From Macrostomum hystrix (taxonomy: Eukaryota > Platyhelminthes > Macrostomidae): DNA of 64,000 nucleotides. The notes below the pieces were generated by a model. That model had not been told where the DNA came from. It saw nothing but the letters and a program-made list of their open reading frames with translations, and did no database searches. Each line of letters starts with the position of its first letter. Position 1 is the stretch's first letter. Positions 10,600 to 23,100 of this stretch are shown here, in pieces. Made by a program: the position numbers and the translations under genes. The DNA lies in NCBI GenBank assembly GCA_950097015.1, contig CATNEN010000039.1, forward strand, positions 20,143,501 through 20,207,500. The letters are read 5' to 3'.

Positions 10600-10935
10600 C
10601 ATGACGAGCCTTGAATGGAAGATCAGAGCCCCTTATTACCTAGGACTCTTGACTCTTCGTCTGTTTGAGGGGTCAAAGTGAGGCAGCCAGGTTTCATCAA
10701 CCTTGACAATTAGCTGCTGAAATACATTCTCCACCTTGCTCCTCAACAAACCTGAAGTTGCTATTGCCCGTGCTCTGTCGCTGTGCTCTCAGGAGCCACG
10801 GAACTTTGTAGACTTGGTCGTATCCATTCGGTCACAAATTTCCATGATGGTAAGGCGAGCATTGTCTTCAAGCACGTCCGACCAAATTTTGGATGCTTAA
10901 AATCTCGGATCCGTTGTGCCCTATGCCCCACAGAG
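10600..10935 (-). pseudogene. Decayed mariner-type transposase relic
   Basis: Reverse-strand translation, with stops and shifts, gives KVENVFQQLIVKVDETWLPHFDPS. This resembles the mariner catalytic block around 'TGDETWxHHxxPE'. Upstream pieces read DVLEDNARLTIMEICDRM, like the mariner N-terminal helix-turn-helix region, and a degenerate start. No terminal inverted repeats were identified. The assignment to Tc1/mariner is by motif recognition only. Confidence 0.5.
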
Positions 10936-11169
10936 TGAAAATGGCACGGTGCTGCAGTCCATCTTTCTAAGAAAGCTAGACCTGTTTCATCGAAAACCTA
11001 GACAACGTCATCTGTATGCTGTACCCTGCAGTACCCTGAGTAAAGTGCTCATAACTTTTGAAAGATAGATAGAGCCTCTTCGATAAAATTCCATTAAAAT
11101 TAATGGATCTAAATTTAACTGAGAGCTGGGTTGAAAATTCCCAGTAATTTAGGACACCCCATCCCATGT

Positions 11170-11776
11170 ACTTCTACGAGTACTACGATATGCAACTTGA
11201 GATGCTGATGAAATAAAAGAAGTCAGTGAATTTCAATCGTAACTTCTGCCGTGGCATAAAAATTCTGTAGAATTTCAGTGACTCGTGTTTAGTTTTATTT
11301 ATCGTTCAATGATCGTGTCATGATAATTGGATTAAAAATCAGACTAAATGAAGCAAAAGCATGTTAAATGCGCGTAACTATACAAAACTAATGAAGGCAT
11401 TGTTACAAAAACTGCCAATTCACCTACCGTATTATAAGCCTGGGCTAAAAGCATAAGTTATAACACACAAAGGGATGTTTAAAAAATGCATTTCTAGAGA
11501 ATAAATACAATAATACATGGAGATAAAATTAAGTGTCAAATATTATCCACTGACTACTGGACACTGAATAAGACATTGTACATGAATAGATATGATTGAA
11601 TTAATCTGCCTACTTAATTTTTAGTAGAATCTTTGACGAATACGCGGCAAAATGCATTTGCTCGAATAATTAATAACTTTGTAATAAGTAGGAAAAAAGC
11701 TGCTTTTAAGAACGACACTGCGACTACAAGCTGTACTTTATAACTTATTATTATAGTAATAGTATGAAATCAAGGA
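11170..11776. other. AT-rich spacer, no gene seen
   Basis: No coding frame, RNA gene or tandem repeat is apparent. Confidence 0.5.
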
Positions 11777-12124
11777 GGTGGTGGCAGAGCGGTTATCGCG
11801 TTTCCATGGCAAGGCCACATTCATTTGGGGCGCAGCCGCGGAGAGAAGGCTTGGGGACTTGTCGTGCAATTTACGCCCTTGAGGGCCAGCCTCCAAGGCA
11901 CAGTTAAATGCACACTGCCTGACGATGAGAAAGTCAGGGCAGATGTACTAGTGTACGTACACACCTGTGTGAGTGTGCGCCTGCGTACAGTATCTGTGTG
12001 CGTGTGTGCTCAGGAGTCAGCGAAATGGGCAGAATTGCCTCCTCGCTGGCTGAGGGTCTAGTGTCACCGAATGATGTGCCATTGCCCGCAGTCCTCCTGA
12101 AATTATTATTATTATTATTATTAT
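11777..12124 (+). mobile_element. SINE-1 copy with (ATT)n tail
   Basis: The head has box A GTGGCAGAGCGGTTATCGCG. An internal deletion removes the anticodon-to-box-B part before AGGCCACATTCATTTGGGG. The body runs through GCGTACAGTATCTGTGTGCG, and the element ends with CCTGAAATTATTATTATT. The tail is a TTA/ATT microsatellite. Confidence 0.8.
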
Positions 12125-12488
12125 TTGTATGAAATCAAGAAATAAATCGCCCGGAAATTATTTCGATTTATTAAACATTGAAAGTACAAAGTAATTTAAG
12201 AATGTAAGTTTGCTATAAAACTTTCTACTTAAGTGTTTTTCTCTCCCTAGCTATTTTGTGAAACCTGAGAGAAAGCTGCGATGTAAAGTATACCTACTTA
12301 CTGTGAATTCGCCACCCTAACCATTTTGCCCAGTTAATTTGCCTGTTTGAGAAAACAAGCAAAACACAAGTTATTTAATGCCTATGCAGGAGACAGGAAT
12401 TTTTTTAGTATCTTAGACGAGACTGTCAATTTCTGTCTGAAGTTATTAATTTTCTACTACTCGGTGTTGCTGAGCCTTGCTTCATCCG

Positions 12489-13045
12489 CTAGGCGAAGAT
12501 AATAAAAATGATGAAGTACATCGCCGTCAGAGTCCATCTGAGTCCGCTGCAGGAGCTCAGCGCTGAGGCGGTGTTACAATTACGCTCGTCGCAGAAGCAC
12601 AACTGACCATTGCGCCTGGATTCGTCAATGCAGACCAGGTAGGGTGACACCTTCCTTAGCTCTAGATTCTTGGAGCAGGTGCGACGAATTCGAGAACTGC
12701 CGTCTGTGGTGTTGCGGATGGGGCAGGAATCAAGCTATTTTTTGTTGCTAACGTATAAAAAAGATTTAATTTTTCTGCATTCATCATCATCTAGAACTGC
12801 AACTCAGTAAAGTTTTTCTAAGACTTCTTACTTCTTTACTTAGTACAAAAAACAGGCGAAAGAAAAGTTCCATATATATTTTATGTTAAATTATTACTCA
12901 CCTGAGTATTTGTGCACCCATTTAGAACAGACCCCGACGCAGCGCACGGACTGAATGATGCCCCGCCTGACCTGGTTAATATCGAACGGGTCGTCGCATC
13001 GGCTGTCGTACAGTGAGTCGCATTCAATACAGTCTATGATTTGGC
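12489..13045 (-). CDS. Ly6/quiver (sleepless)-like GPI-anchored protein, partial, two exons
   Basis: Exon 13045-12902 encodes IIDCIECDSLYDSRCDDPFD then RCVGVCSKWVHKY, the CxxCDS...D..C.DPF start typical of the quiver/sleepless Ly6 family. Exon 12734-12489 encodes SCPIRNTTDGSSRIRRTC then LCFCDERNCNTASA, the C-x-C-D...C-N end of a three-finger Ly6 fold. It closes with a hydrophobic tail (RWTLTAMYFIIFIIFA, stop at 12489) that fits a GPI-anchor signal. Known relatives are membrane-anchored modulators of channels and receptors. The exon-1 donor is phase 1 but exon 2 reads in phase 0 from the obvious acceptor. A microexon in 12735-12901, a different splice site or a broken gene must be assumed. The signal-peptide exon was not found. 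Confidence 0.6.
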
Positions 13046-14811
13046 CTGCGTAATTGATTTAAATCAGAGCTTTTTGAAATCTAAGGAAAGTATTTTAAAG
13101 TTTAATAGTTTACTAACTAATCAAAGTATATAACTTGCTTATAACTAGTTGGACAAAGTTTATGCTCTGTACATATCTAAAAAACTGGGAAAATTTATGT
13201 AAGCATAGAAGTCAATTCGATACGCAGACAATACCTTTGCAGTGGTCTGGATCTGAGACAAATGACGCAATTGAACTGCTCGTGTGCCAAAGAAGCAAAA
13301 GCGATAGCTGCTTTGTTGGACAGAACATTCCTGAAATTTAAATGGACAATGCAAATGCTAACTTTTGCTTTTATTTAGCAAAAATATTTTCCAAAGCTAA
13401 AAACTTTTCAGCATTTTCAAAAAATCAACTGATGCAGAAAATATGTGAATAACACAAAAAGACCACTAAGAAATTCTTATCTATGAAAAGAAAGTAATAA
13501 CAAATTTAAATATAGAATTTCCCTTCGAAATGACTTTTATCTTATTTTATTTTCATTTTAGTAACCAACTTAAGAATACATATTTCGCTTTAATTCACAA
13601 ACTTATCATGTTCAAAAAAAATAACTAAAGAGGCATGACAAGCAATTTTTATGCGCTTGCAAGGCTAGATTAAGATTGTTAATTGGTCTGGAAACCAAGT
13701 TTTATATACCCTTCTTCACAGTAGAGACAAATTAAAATTCAGTTTTCATTATCAAAATATGGAATATCTGTTTCTATTTTAGGCATTTATTGATAGTGTA
13801 TTATAATTGGAGTGAATTCAAAGCGCAAGCAAAAGGTAAATATTTATGTTTATTTAAGTTATGACTGAAAGAAGCACCAAAGCAAAACTTGTAACGATAA
13901 TAAAATTAAAAGTTTAAAAATAAAAAAACACTAATAGTATTACTAGCTTTTTCTGCAATTCATAGTTATCTTTTTCTATTGTTTGCTTAAGATAATTTTA
14001 TTGCTTATTTTCGTAATAAATGACAGTTTAACTTTGTTTTACATAACATAATATACTTACTAAGAATCAGTTAGCTAGCTAGCCCTCCACGTTGTCTGGG
14101 TTAGCTGTCTGGTCTATCAGCGAATGTTGTGCACATCTGATTACAATGATTGTAATTGTAAAGACTTGTTAAATCGTGCAGTATCTAACAATTTATATAT
14201 ATATATATATATTTAGTAATGTAGGACTTAGGACGTAGGACTATTAACTCTCATGACTATACTGTATAATCAGGTCAGTTTAAATTGGTATGTGGTAGGC
14301 CTACAAAATTGGTTGGCCCTAGCTAGGCCTAGGCCTACATGTATTTGTGGAATCTAGGGATCTTGAGTTCATTTTCAGTGCTGCAATTTAGGACTCATCT
14401 TGTTACTAATACCAAGTATTGTACTTGATTCAGTAAAAATCCCTATCTGAGTAATTGTTATGTTAACACATGCCAGCATATACTTCTTACATGAGTAAGA
14501 ATCATGTGTGAGTTCTTTTACCATGGACATGCGTTAGCTGATAAAGTTTAGCATTAAATAGGCCTATAAAGAAAATCTGTTTTGTTTTGTTAATTCTAGC
14601 AGTTTTTTCTACGCAGCCCAATGTGATTTATATTATCTATTGCAATAGAGTCGAATAGACATGAGTAGGCTGATAGTACAAAATATGCACAGAAATATTT
14701 AAGGTGTTGCATACTTAGCACACTAATCGGCACTTTACAAACTCCCCTTAAAGTATAAGTTGGATACTTAGATGCTCTTTGCAGATTGTCAACTGTCAAC
14801 TCACTCTAGCC
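13046..14811. other. AT-rich spacer, no gene seen
   Basis: There is a short (TA)n run near 14195-14212 and palindromic TAGGCCTAGGCCTA near 14325-14340. Nothing else was recognised. A 5' exon of the Ly6-like gene may be hidden here. Confidence 0.45.
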
Positions 14812-15176
14812 TAATAATAATAATTGCAGGAGGGCTGCGGGCAATGACACATAGTTTGGTGACACTAGACCCGCAGCCAGCAAGGAGGCAATTCTGCCCA
14901 TTTCGCTGACTCCTGAGCACACACGCACACAGATACCGTACGCAGGCATATGCTCACACAGCTGTGTACATCTGCCCTGACTTTCTCATCGTCAGGCAGT
15001 GTACACTCGAACTGTGCCTTGGAGGTTGGCCCTCAAGGGCGTAAATTGCACGACAAGCCCCCAAGCCTTCTCTCCGCGGCTGCGCCCCAAATGAATGTGG
15101 CCTCGCCATGGAATCGAACTTAGGGACTGTGGTGCGAGTGGCAAACGTGTTAACCGCTCTGCCACCGACCCCCCTC
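14812..15176 (-). mobile_element. SINE-1 copy, near full length
   Basis: Read on the minus strand it starts GGGGGGTCGGTGGCAGAGCG (box A), then has a box B-like AAGTTCGATTCCATGGC and GAGGCCACATTCATTTGGGG. It runs through a body of about 250 bp to CTCCTGCAATTATTATTATT. This is the best reference copy in the window. Confidence 0.85.
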
Positions 15177-15545
15177 ACACACACACTCACTCTAGCCTAG
15201 GCTTGTGTTGTTAGGCTAGACTCCAATCCACAGATAACAGTGCTAGTAGCTAGTCTTATAAAGAGTAGGCCCCTAGGCCTAGGTCTATAGCTATGCTTAG
15301 TTGAACTTTTTTATCTTAAGGCTCCTTCTTTAAAGGTTGCGATTGTTATTCTTGAAATTGCTAAAAATAATATTTCTAGTTGACAAACTGTCTGAAAATG
15401 TTTATTGAATGTCAAAATGTGTGATCCTGATTTGGGCAATGTTCTACTTCCATTTGTTATATTATTTTTTCGTTTGTATTCATGCCACATGTGGTTTCTG
15501 AGTTTAAAAAAGTTGTGCTGATGTGGCTTTGTTGTGACTTGACAC
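15177..15545. other. Spacer, no gene seen
   Basis: No coding or repeat signal was recognised. Confidence 0.5.
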
Positions 15546-15836
15546 TTGGATCTGTCTTATGGCAAAATCTGGCAAATATGGGGGAACAGGAAGCTAAAGC
15601 ATAGAAATTCTGCAGCTGAAGATTTTGCAAAGGCCAAGCTCTGTCAAATGCATGGCATGAGTGCTGCTCTATTCGAAAGCCACCTCGAAGAATTCTTATG
15701 GCGCTGTCTATACCCCAAGAATAGCTTCTTTGCCCTCCTCTACTGGATTAGGCACTTACCCGGTTTGAAAGAAGAAAGACTGACCAAGACTTTTCAGAAC
15801 TGTGTGACCAAACTACTGACTTTTTGTTACCGTTAA
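15546..15836 (+). pseudogene. ISXO2/Merlin-like transposase C-terminal fragment
   Basis: A 96-codon frame contains CQMHGMSAALFESHLEEFLW followed by R, resembling the last catalytic block of ISXO2/Merlin DDE transposases (a small residue-rich stretch, then 'L.SYL.EFLWR'). The preceding part of a transposase is absent, so this is a remnant or a captured exon. The family call is by motif recognition only. Confidence 0.45.
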
Positions 15837-15839
15837 ACT

Positions 15840-17152
15840 TGTTTTTTGTCATTATCTGTCGTTTGCAAACAAAAAATAATATAACGAACGGAATTAGAAC
15901 ATTGCCATGATTTGTCTATAGTAAAATAAACTATTAAACTATTATCATTCTAAATCCTTGTCAAGAAAAAAAATCTTTTATGAAGCAAAATTACCATAGT
16001 TACCATTACCATTTCAAAGCAAAATAAAAAATGCTTAAAAATTAAGAATGGAAAACTAAAGCATTGCCTGGCTTGCTATTATACAAAAGTATAAAATAAG
16101 TAGAAATGTTAAACAGATGTCATTGTTAGGTGAAAATAACTAAGCTCAGGATTTGTTCAATCTAAAGCTTAATATATGAAGCACCTGGAATTTTGATGAC
16201 TTTTAATTCAGAAATATTCTTTATGCTAGCTTTTTTTCAAGTTCTCTAGTTTAAATAATTTCCTATATTTGCTTTCCAATTATATTTAAGCAAACAGTTA
16301 TATAAAAATTATTAGTAAAAAATAATTAGGCAACTTTTATATATATAAGTTGTTATTTATAATTGTGATTATTAAAAGATTTAACAACTTTGTTTTAGAA
16401 TATAGCAAAGGACACAGCTGTCATTTAGAAAACTTAAATAAATGACAGATTAGTGAAACCTGACATCATACAACAAAAAAGCTGAACTCCATTGATTTTT
16501 AACCAATTTTAACCAAAAACCTAAATTTAACAAAAAAATAATTATATAAAAAATTGTGGAAATTAGCATGAGTTGAACTAAAACTTAATTAAATGACTGG
16601 GTCTATAAATATTTAATAAACAGTTCACTATTCCATCAAAATAGTAGACCTTGCTTCATTAAACTCATTGGCTTTGGATAGTATTCCTTATATTAATTAT
16701 TACTGGTTTTTATTATAATTAGATGTATCTAACTGAAAGTAGGCAAAATGTTTAGAAGTCATTTATTTAAATAAACACATTTTCATCTAGCATAACAAAA
16801 TAATTTTGTAGTCCCTGCTTTGATAGTAGCATATAAAATAAATTTAATATTATTCATCTGTATTACAAAAAAATTGTCTTTGTGTGTATTTACCATGGTA
16901 TTGGTAGAATAAATTTGGATTTATGAGATTTAATTAAATTAAATGTTTCTTGTTAGTTGGTTAAATATCCTATAAATGCATGGCTAAAGTATTTGTTCTT
17001 AATAGTATCCTTTGTTATAAACTTTAGATTTGCCAATGAAGACATGTGTATTGTATTTTTCTATTGATTTTTTGTGTAAATAGGCATATCTACACATTTA
17101 AGATAAAAAAACTTGGCATTCCAGAGTCCAGGCAAGCTCACAAACAGACCAG
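15840..17152. other. Very AT-rich region upstream of ABCF3
   Basis: No gene is visible. It presumably contains the ABCF3 promoter and 5' UTR, but no clear TATA or initiator could be chosen. Confidence 0.4.
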
Positions 17153-20100
17153 ATGACAGACAGCGACACTAAAGCTCCAATCCTGCAATTTCTGCAGTCA
17201 CGCGTAGCCAATTTAGATGAAGACTTCAGTCATTACCTGCACGGCCTATTAGCCGATGGTGTTGACGAATTTTCCAGTGGCGCCGATATTCAAGAAGCCA
17301 TCGGAGACTTTCTACACGAAGCCGACTCCAACCAGACCCAGGAGTCGGTGCGCGATATCTGCGATGCAATCTACTCCAAATTCTGCAGCTCCGCATCATC
17401 TTCGGCTACGGTTGACGAACTTCACGCGGCGAGTAAATCTGGCGGTAGCGCCAATGGCGAAGTTTTTTCTTCAAAGCTGCACGCCCCAGTCCAGCTGGCA
17501 GCTCTGCATTCTTCAGAGTCGACTAACGAAGTCAGCGGCGGTAGCAGCGACGGTGGCGGAATCTGGATGCAGCGCAAGCCAGAGAACAAGCTCATTGACG
17601 TACAAGCCGCCCTAGCTAGCGATCCTAAAGCGGCTAAACGACTGATGAAGGCTAACAATGCTTCGTCTAATTCTTTGACATCTCAGGATGATTGCGGCGC
17701 TTCGGTGAGCATTTGGGTGATAAAAATAGGAGATCATTGTGAAATTTATGTTTTAATTTGCCCGATGCTGTGGCAAGATTCTGTGGATGCTCCAGTGAAA
17801 TGTATTTGCAAGTCAAAGTAGGTAGATGCAAATAGAAGTTCAGGGAAGATGTTTAAAGTTTAAGGTAGATCTTTTTGCAAGTTAAAATAAAGTGTAAATT
17901 GTATTTTAAGTGCTTTATGTTAATGCTTATGTCTGCTTGGTATGTCTACTTAACAGTACGAAGCCATTTTCCGCCCGTTTTTATACCAAGCGGTGAATCG
18001 AAACCTCCCCTGAAATTTTTTGGCAGCGTCAAAAACCCAACGCGCTAACAGCTTTGGGTGTGGGTGGTGACTGATTGGTTGACAGACTAGGCGAGGTTGT
18101 CCTGTGGTTGAGCTGCGCCTAGTATTTAGGCAGGATAAGCTGTGAAATTAGAGAACTTCGCGTCAGGGTGTCCATAGTGGCCTAGTTCCACCTGTTGTAG
18201 CCCTTAAAGGTCCAGCGCGTAGGTGGAAAACTGCCTTTCGGCCTAGACCATTGAATACCTCGACAGTCTGAAGAGTTCTTCAGAAGATGCGCATAAGATT
18301 GGCCTGTATTCTCGAGTTTCGTGTGCTTGCGTTGCTCCGTTCGGGCGCAGCGCAAACAATTGTCGGGGGGATTCCCATGCAGATCAGAACTACGAGTAGC
18401 AACGTGCTTGTCCGAAATAGTAATAATAATATGCAGCCGACAGCACAGCCGCAGCTATTGCGCAGCGCATCTGAAAGCTGCGTACGGCTGTTCAGTCCAT
18501 GGACTGAGGGGGGTGGGGACGCCGCACCCAGCCTCAATTACCCAGCTTAGTGCTGGTACCCATTAAACAGATGGGTAAACTGTCTAGTTTGCTTTGCTTT
18601 AAAAAGGCTTTAGGACTTCAGAGTTCAGTGTCTTGCTAAAGGACACAAACTGTTCTGGTGAAGTCGGGAATCGAACCCCCGACCTTCAAGTCATGAGTCC
18701 AACCCCTAAGTACTAGGCTACAACTCCCTTATCCACAAATAAAGCATAACACTTACGGAGACATAGATCTGTGCAAATATTTACACGAGGATATAGAATG
18801 ATATAGTTTGCCTCGCGAATGTTCGTTTAACTGGGTAATTGGTCACTATCGATAGCTACAGTAAAGATTAATAAAAATGTGAGGCTGCACATATAAGACT
18901 AAATCGTAAAGGTAAACTGCATGTATAGAAACTGTTGCAACTATTGGGTAGGCAGCAGTATTAAAAGTGCATAAAACAACTTGCGAAAGAATTTAAGCTT
19001 ATAACTAAAAACTGCTTATTAATAAAATGCGAATTTGAAGCAATCAAAAAGCTCAGTAATTAGCGAGATGTCTTTTAATGGCCTGATGGTGAATTGGGTC
19101 TGGGTAAAACATGGACAACCATGGACATTTTGGTCAACAGCTCAATCTGTTGTTTTTCGTGGTCAATAAATATTTTCAGTAAATTTTCATGAATTTCATG
19201 TTCATGAAAACTTGAAAAAACGTTGATAATAGATCAGACACAATAGTTGACGCAGTGGGTCTTGACAAAAGAGAAAAATGCATAGCACAGACTGGAGAAA
19301 ACTAAAAGCCACTCTGGATGGTGCTGCAAATTGCCACGAGATAGCAGCGATGTAAATTCGCTACCGCCAGGACAACTCAGATGCAAATGCTTCCTAAACT
19401 TCTGAAAAAATGCACTTAGCATAGTACAAAGAAGCTAGTGTCCTAGTTCTCCTAGTCTGTAATGTGGCTGATCTTGTCTTGAAGCTGATCAAGCACCTCT
19501 AGGTCAGAGTCCTTCATCGGAACAGCAAGTCGCCGGCTCATGAGTCTCGATGCTGTTCTAAAGCGCTCTGTACATTATACCCGGTGAAGCCGATCACTGG
19601 CCATAACTTGCTCCACTGTTTTTTCCAACTGGTAGAACTGGCAAACTCGGCCTCCAATCTGTCTGATTGCAGTACACCTTAACGACATTTCGAGACCGAA
19701 TAGATAGCCGTGACCTATATCCCTATAATTCATTCCCTAGCAACAGTTATTTTAAAAAGTGATGTTTGCATATAATGAATACCTTATCTGGTTGATTAGG
19801 TGTCCTCTGAGGCACACCAGACCTTTTGTTGTCTGGATTAAAGCGTTGCGCGTCTCTGTTGTGAGCGACCGACCGCGTTCCGCATAGTTTAATATAATTT
19901 AATTTAAATTTATGTTACTGTCTACTCAAACGCAGCTGTCGGTGGGCCACTATACTCATACTCAGTGGGCGACTAGACCATACTATACTGTTTACAGTTA
20001 TTGTAAACAAGCGTCTACCGCATGGAAAGCCACTTTTGCACGCATTAACGCAGCTGCGCATTTGTCTCTCAACTTCTCCTTCGCGGTATCATCGAGCTCA

Positions 20101-23100
20101 CCATCAACACCGGTTGATTGTAAACGAGCGTCTACCGCATGGAAAGCCACTTTTGCACGCATTAACGCAGCTGCGCATTTGTCTCTCAACTTCTCCTTCG
20201 CGGTATCATCGAGCTCACCATCAACACCAGCTTCAGCGCTTTCCGCACCGGCCTCAAGATCCGCCTCCTTGGTTGCTTCCGGCCAAGCCGGAAACAGGGG
20301 GGTTCGCTTCGTCAACCAAGACCCGTGAGCAACCAGTGAGTCGCTGACTCTCGGGCGGGAAGCCAAGGAATGCATCAGTAGCCGCTCCCTCCTGATTTCT
20401 TCCTTGCATTGTTGTTGCTCTCGGTCACGCTGGAACTGTGTGGGCGGCTGGGGCTTGTATTCTTGAGGAAGCAGGCTTCGAACGGTTTCCAACAGCTCGG
20501 CATCTGCTGATTGCAAAGGGACCTAACAATACGTTCCTTGAAAATTAGCAATGTTGTGTTACATATCCTATATTGACGAAGCCATATTTATTGGGTTGTT
20601 TCTGATATCGTTTCTGGTTTGAAGCGCCGTCGCAAGTTTGTTTTGCATCTCCTTGTTCTCTTCTGTGTGCATCGCCATCCAGGAGTTTATTTGCTTCTTC
20701 CTCGTTCCACAAATTTTCCTTGCACTTTCGACGATAATATTCGTAATTTCCTTCCATTCGGGTTTTACTCCATTCTTTCTTCTGGTTTCTTCGAACTTGT
20801 GTGACATATTTTCGAGCTTGTCGGCACATTTTTCCTCGTGAAGAGCTAGCAAATTGATGTTCGCTTTCCTTTTCCTCTCCACGGCTTTCCTGCATGCACT
20901 CGGGAGGTTCAGCTTCTTGAGTGTGTTTAGGGTGTTAAGTTTAATCGATCGGATCAATCTCGTTCTATCCTTTGCGCGAATTAGGAATCCGTCAAGTTCG
21001 TACCACTTAAGGTTGCTCGAATTCCGCCAGGTTCCTCTACGTTTGGCGTTGTGATACGAGTCAATCCACGTCAGGTCGTTGTTGATATCCCAGTTCATGA
21101 AATCCTCTCCTTGGTGGTTTGAATGATGCATGCCAAATTAATCCCCATTGTCGTCTACGTCGCCATCGTCATCCATGACCATGTCATCGTCTTCGTCCTC
21201 ATTAACATCATCGCGGTCCATAGCTCAAGTTAATGAGTTGAACTTTGTATCTAGTTTCGATTTATGGTGCATGTACATTTTTTACAACTAGCTAAGCTTA
21301 ACAAGTGAAAAACTATATTATATTACTATCCATATACGATATAAATATAGTCCCCTTCAACCGAACCTTCTCGCAGGTGACTCAGCAGTTAAATCGCAAA
21401 GACGCCGCACTGGACGGCGAGTCCGGCCGATTGCGCGACATCCGCGTCGAAGGCTTGGACATCGCTTTCGGCAGCCGTCAGCTGCTTGAGGGCGCCAATC
21501 TAACCCTGGCCAGCGGCCGTCGCTACGGTTTCGTTGGCCGCAACGGTTTGGGCAAGACTACCCTTCTGAAGCTGCTCAGCTCCAGACAGATTGTAGTGCC
21601 GTCTCATATTCGGGTGCTGCACGTTGAGCAGGAGGTGAGCTAGTGTCAAGACTCAAAGGAAGCTTCTTATAGCGAATATAACGAGTGTATTTGGGTTAAA
21701 GCCGCGCGTGCGAATAAGCCGTGTAGTCACTCTTACGTTTGGCTTGGGGGGGGGGTAAAAGGGGTGCAACAGTTGAGGCGAAGCTTAGCTTAACGGGACC
21801 ATAGACAGAAGAAGAAGAGAGAAAGCCGTTAGGGCCGGGCTGCTTTGACACTGCACAACATGTCTCCCTCCAGTCAAATGAAACAAAGCAACGAGCGCAT
21901 GTGGCTATTTTTTTGTGGCTATGTTAGTCTTATCGGGAGGGCAACATATCAACCGTCACAGTGTCAGGGTGTGTATCGGTCTGGCTGTCGCCGATTTCGG
22001 TCACCCCTGCGCGGAACTTGATCTGCCACCGGAGCCGGTGGTGTCGGGGTTTCATTGGGAGGCATGTCTGCCGGCGGCTCCAGACTTTCGTCCTCGTCGT
22101 CCTCAGAAGTGCGTGAAAGCATCGGGGCAATCTGATTGTTGCTTGCCAGACGCAGTTTGTCGTCCGTCAGCAACCAGGATGTGTTGCGCCCTTGGGTCAT
22201 GAGGAACTCTGCGCCTCGGGACGGGGTGTGGTCGGTGGCCTTGTATACGACCTGGTCACCTTGTTGGAAAGCCGAGACAACAGGTACGCGAAGTCGTCGA
22301 CCGAACACGAGCTCAGCCGGTGTCTTTGACCTTGCACCTGACGAGTTGCGGTGGTGAAGCAGAACCTTCTGCAAAAACGCAATGAAGTCAGAGTGGGTCA
22401 GTTTCTGTGTCCAGGCCTGCAGGGCCCTCTTGACAGTTTGGACTGCTCGCTCGGCCGCACCATTAGATTGTGGCGAGTAGGGAGGGGTTTCCATCTTTCG
22501 GGCACCGTTGGCATGCAGCCAGGACAGCAGGGCATCAGACGTGAATTCCGGTCCGTTGTCGGAGACCACCACCTCTGGGACTCCAAATCTCGTGAATACA
22601 GTACGTAACGAGCAAATAACCCTGTCTGCCGTCCTGTCGCGGGATGGAAAGGCTTCAATCCATCCGGAATAGGAATCCACTACAATGAGAATGTTGCCCA
22701 CCTCGGGCACGAAGGCCCAGTCCATGTGGATGCGCTGAAATGGAGCATCAGCAGGTGGCCAAGCATCTCGGGACTTCTGCAGTCGGGGCCGCAGGCTGCT
22801 GCATGCAGCACACTGCCGCACGAATCGTTCCACGTCGCGCTGCATGCCGGGCCACCAGCAGGACAGCTCCAGGAGGTGGTAGCTGGCAGAAGTACCGCTA
22901 TGAGTGTCGTGAATCGCATCGAAGGCCTCTTTCCGGAGACGCGGAGGTATGAATGCGCGCCGGTGCATGTAGAGGAGGCCGTTCTCGATTGTTAGAGCTG
23001 CTGCGTTTCTCTTGAAAGCGGCCTCTGCTTGTGTGCAGTTATGCCAGTCGCCATTGCGTACGCGACGTATGATGCGCTGTAGCAGTGGATCAGAATCAAG

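Noticed and set aside
14812-15176. Genuine tRNA gene
   Set aside because: Box A and box B are present but there is no cloverleaf, and the sequence continues into a SINE body with an ATT tail. The same applies to all other copies.
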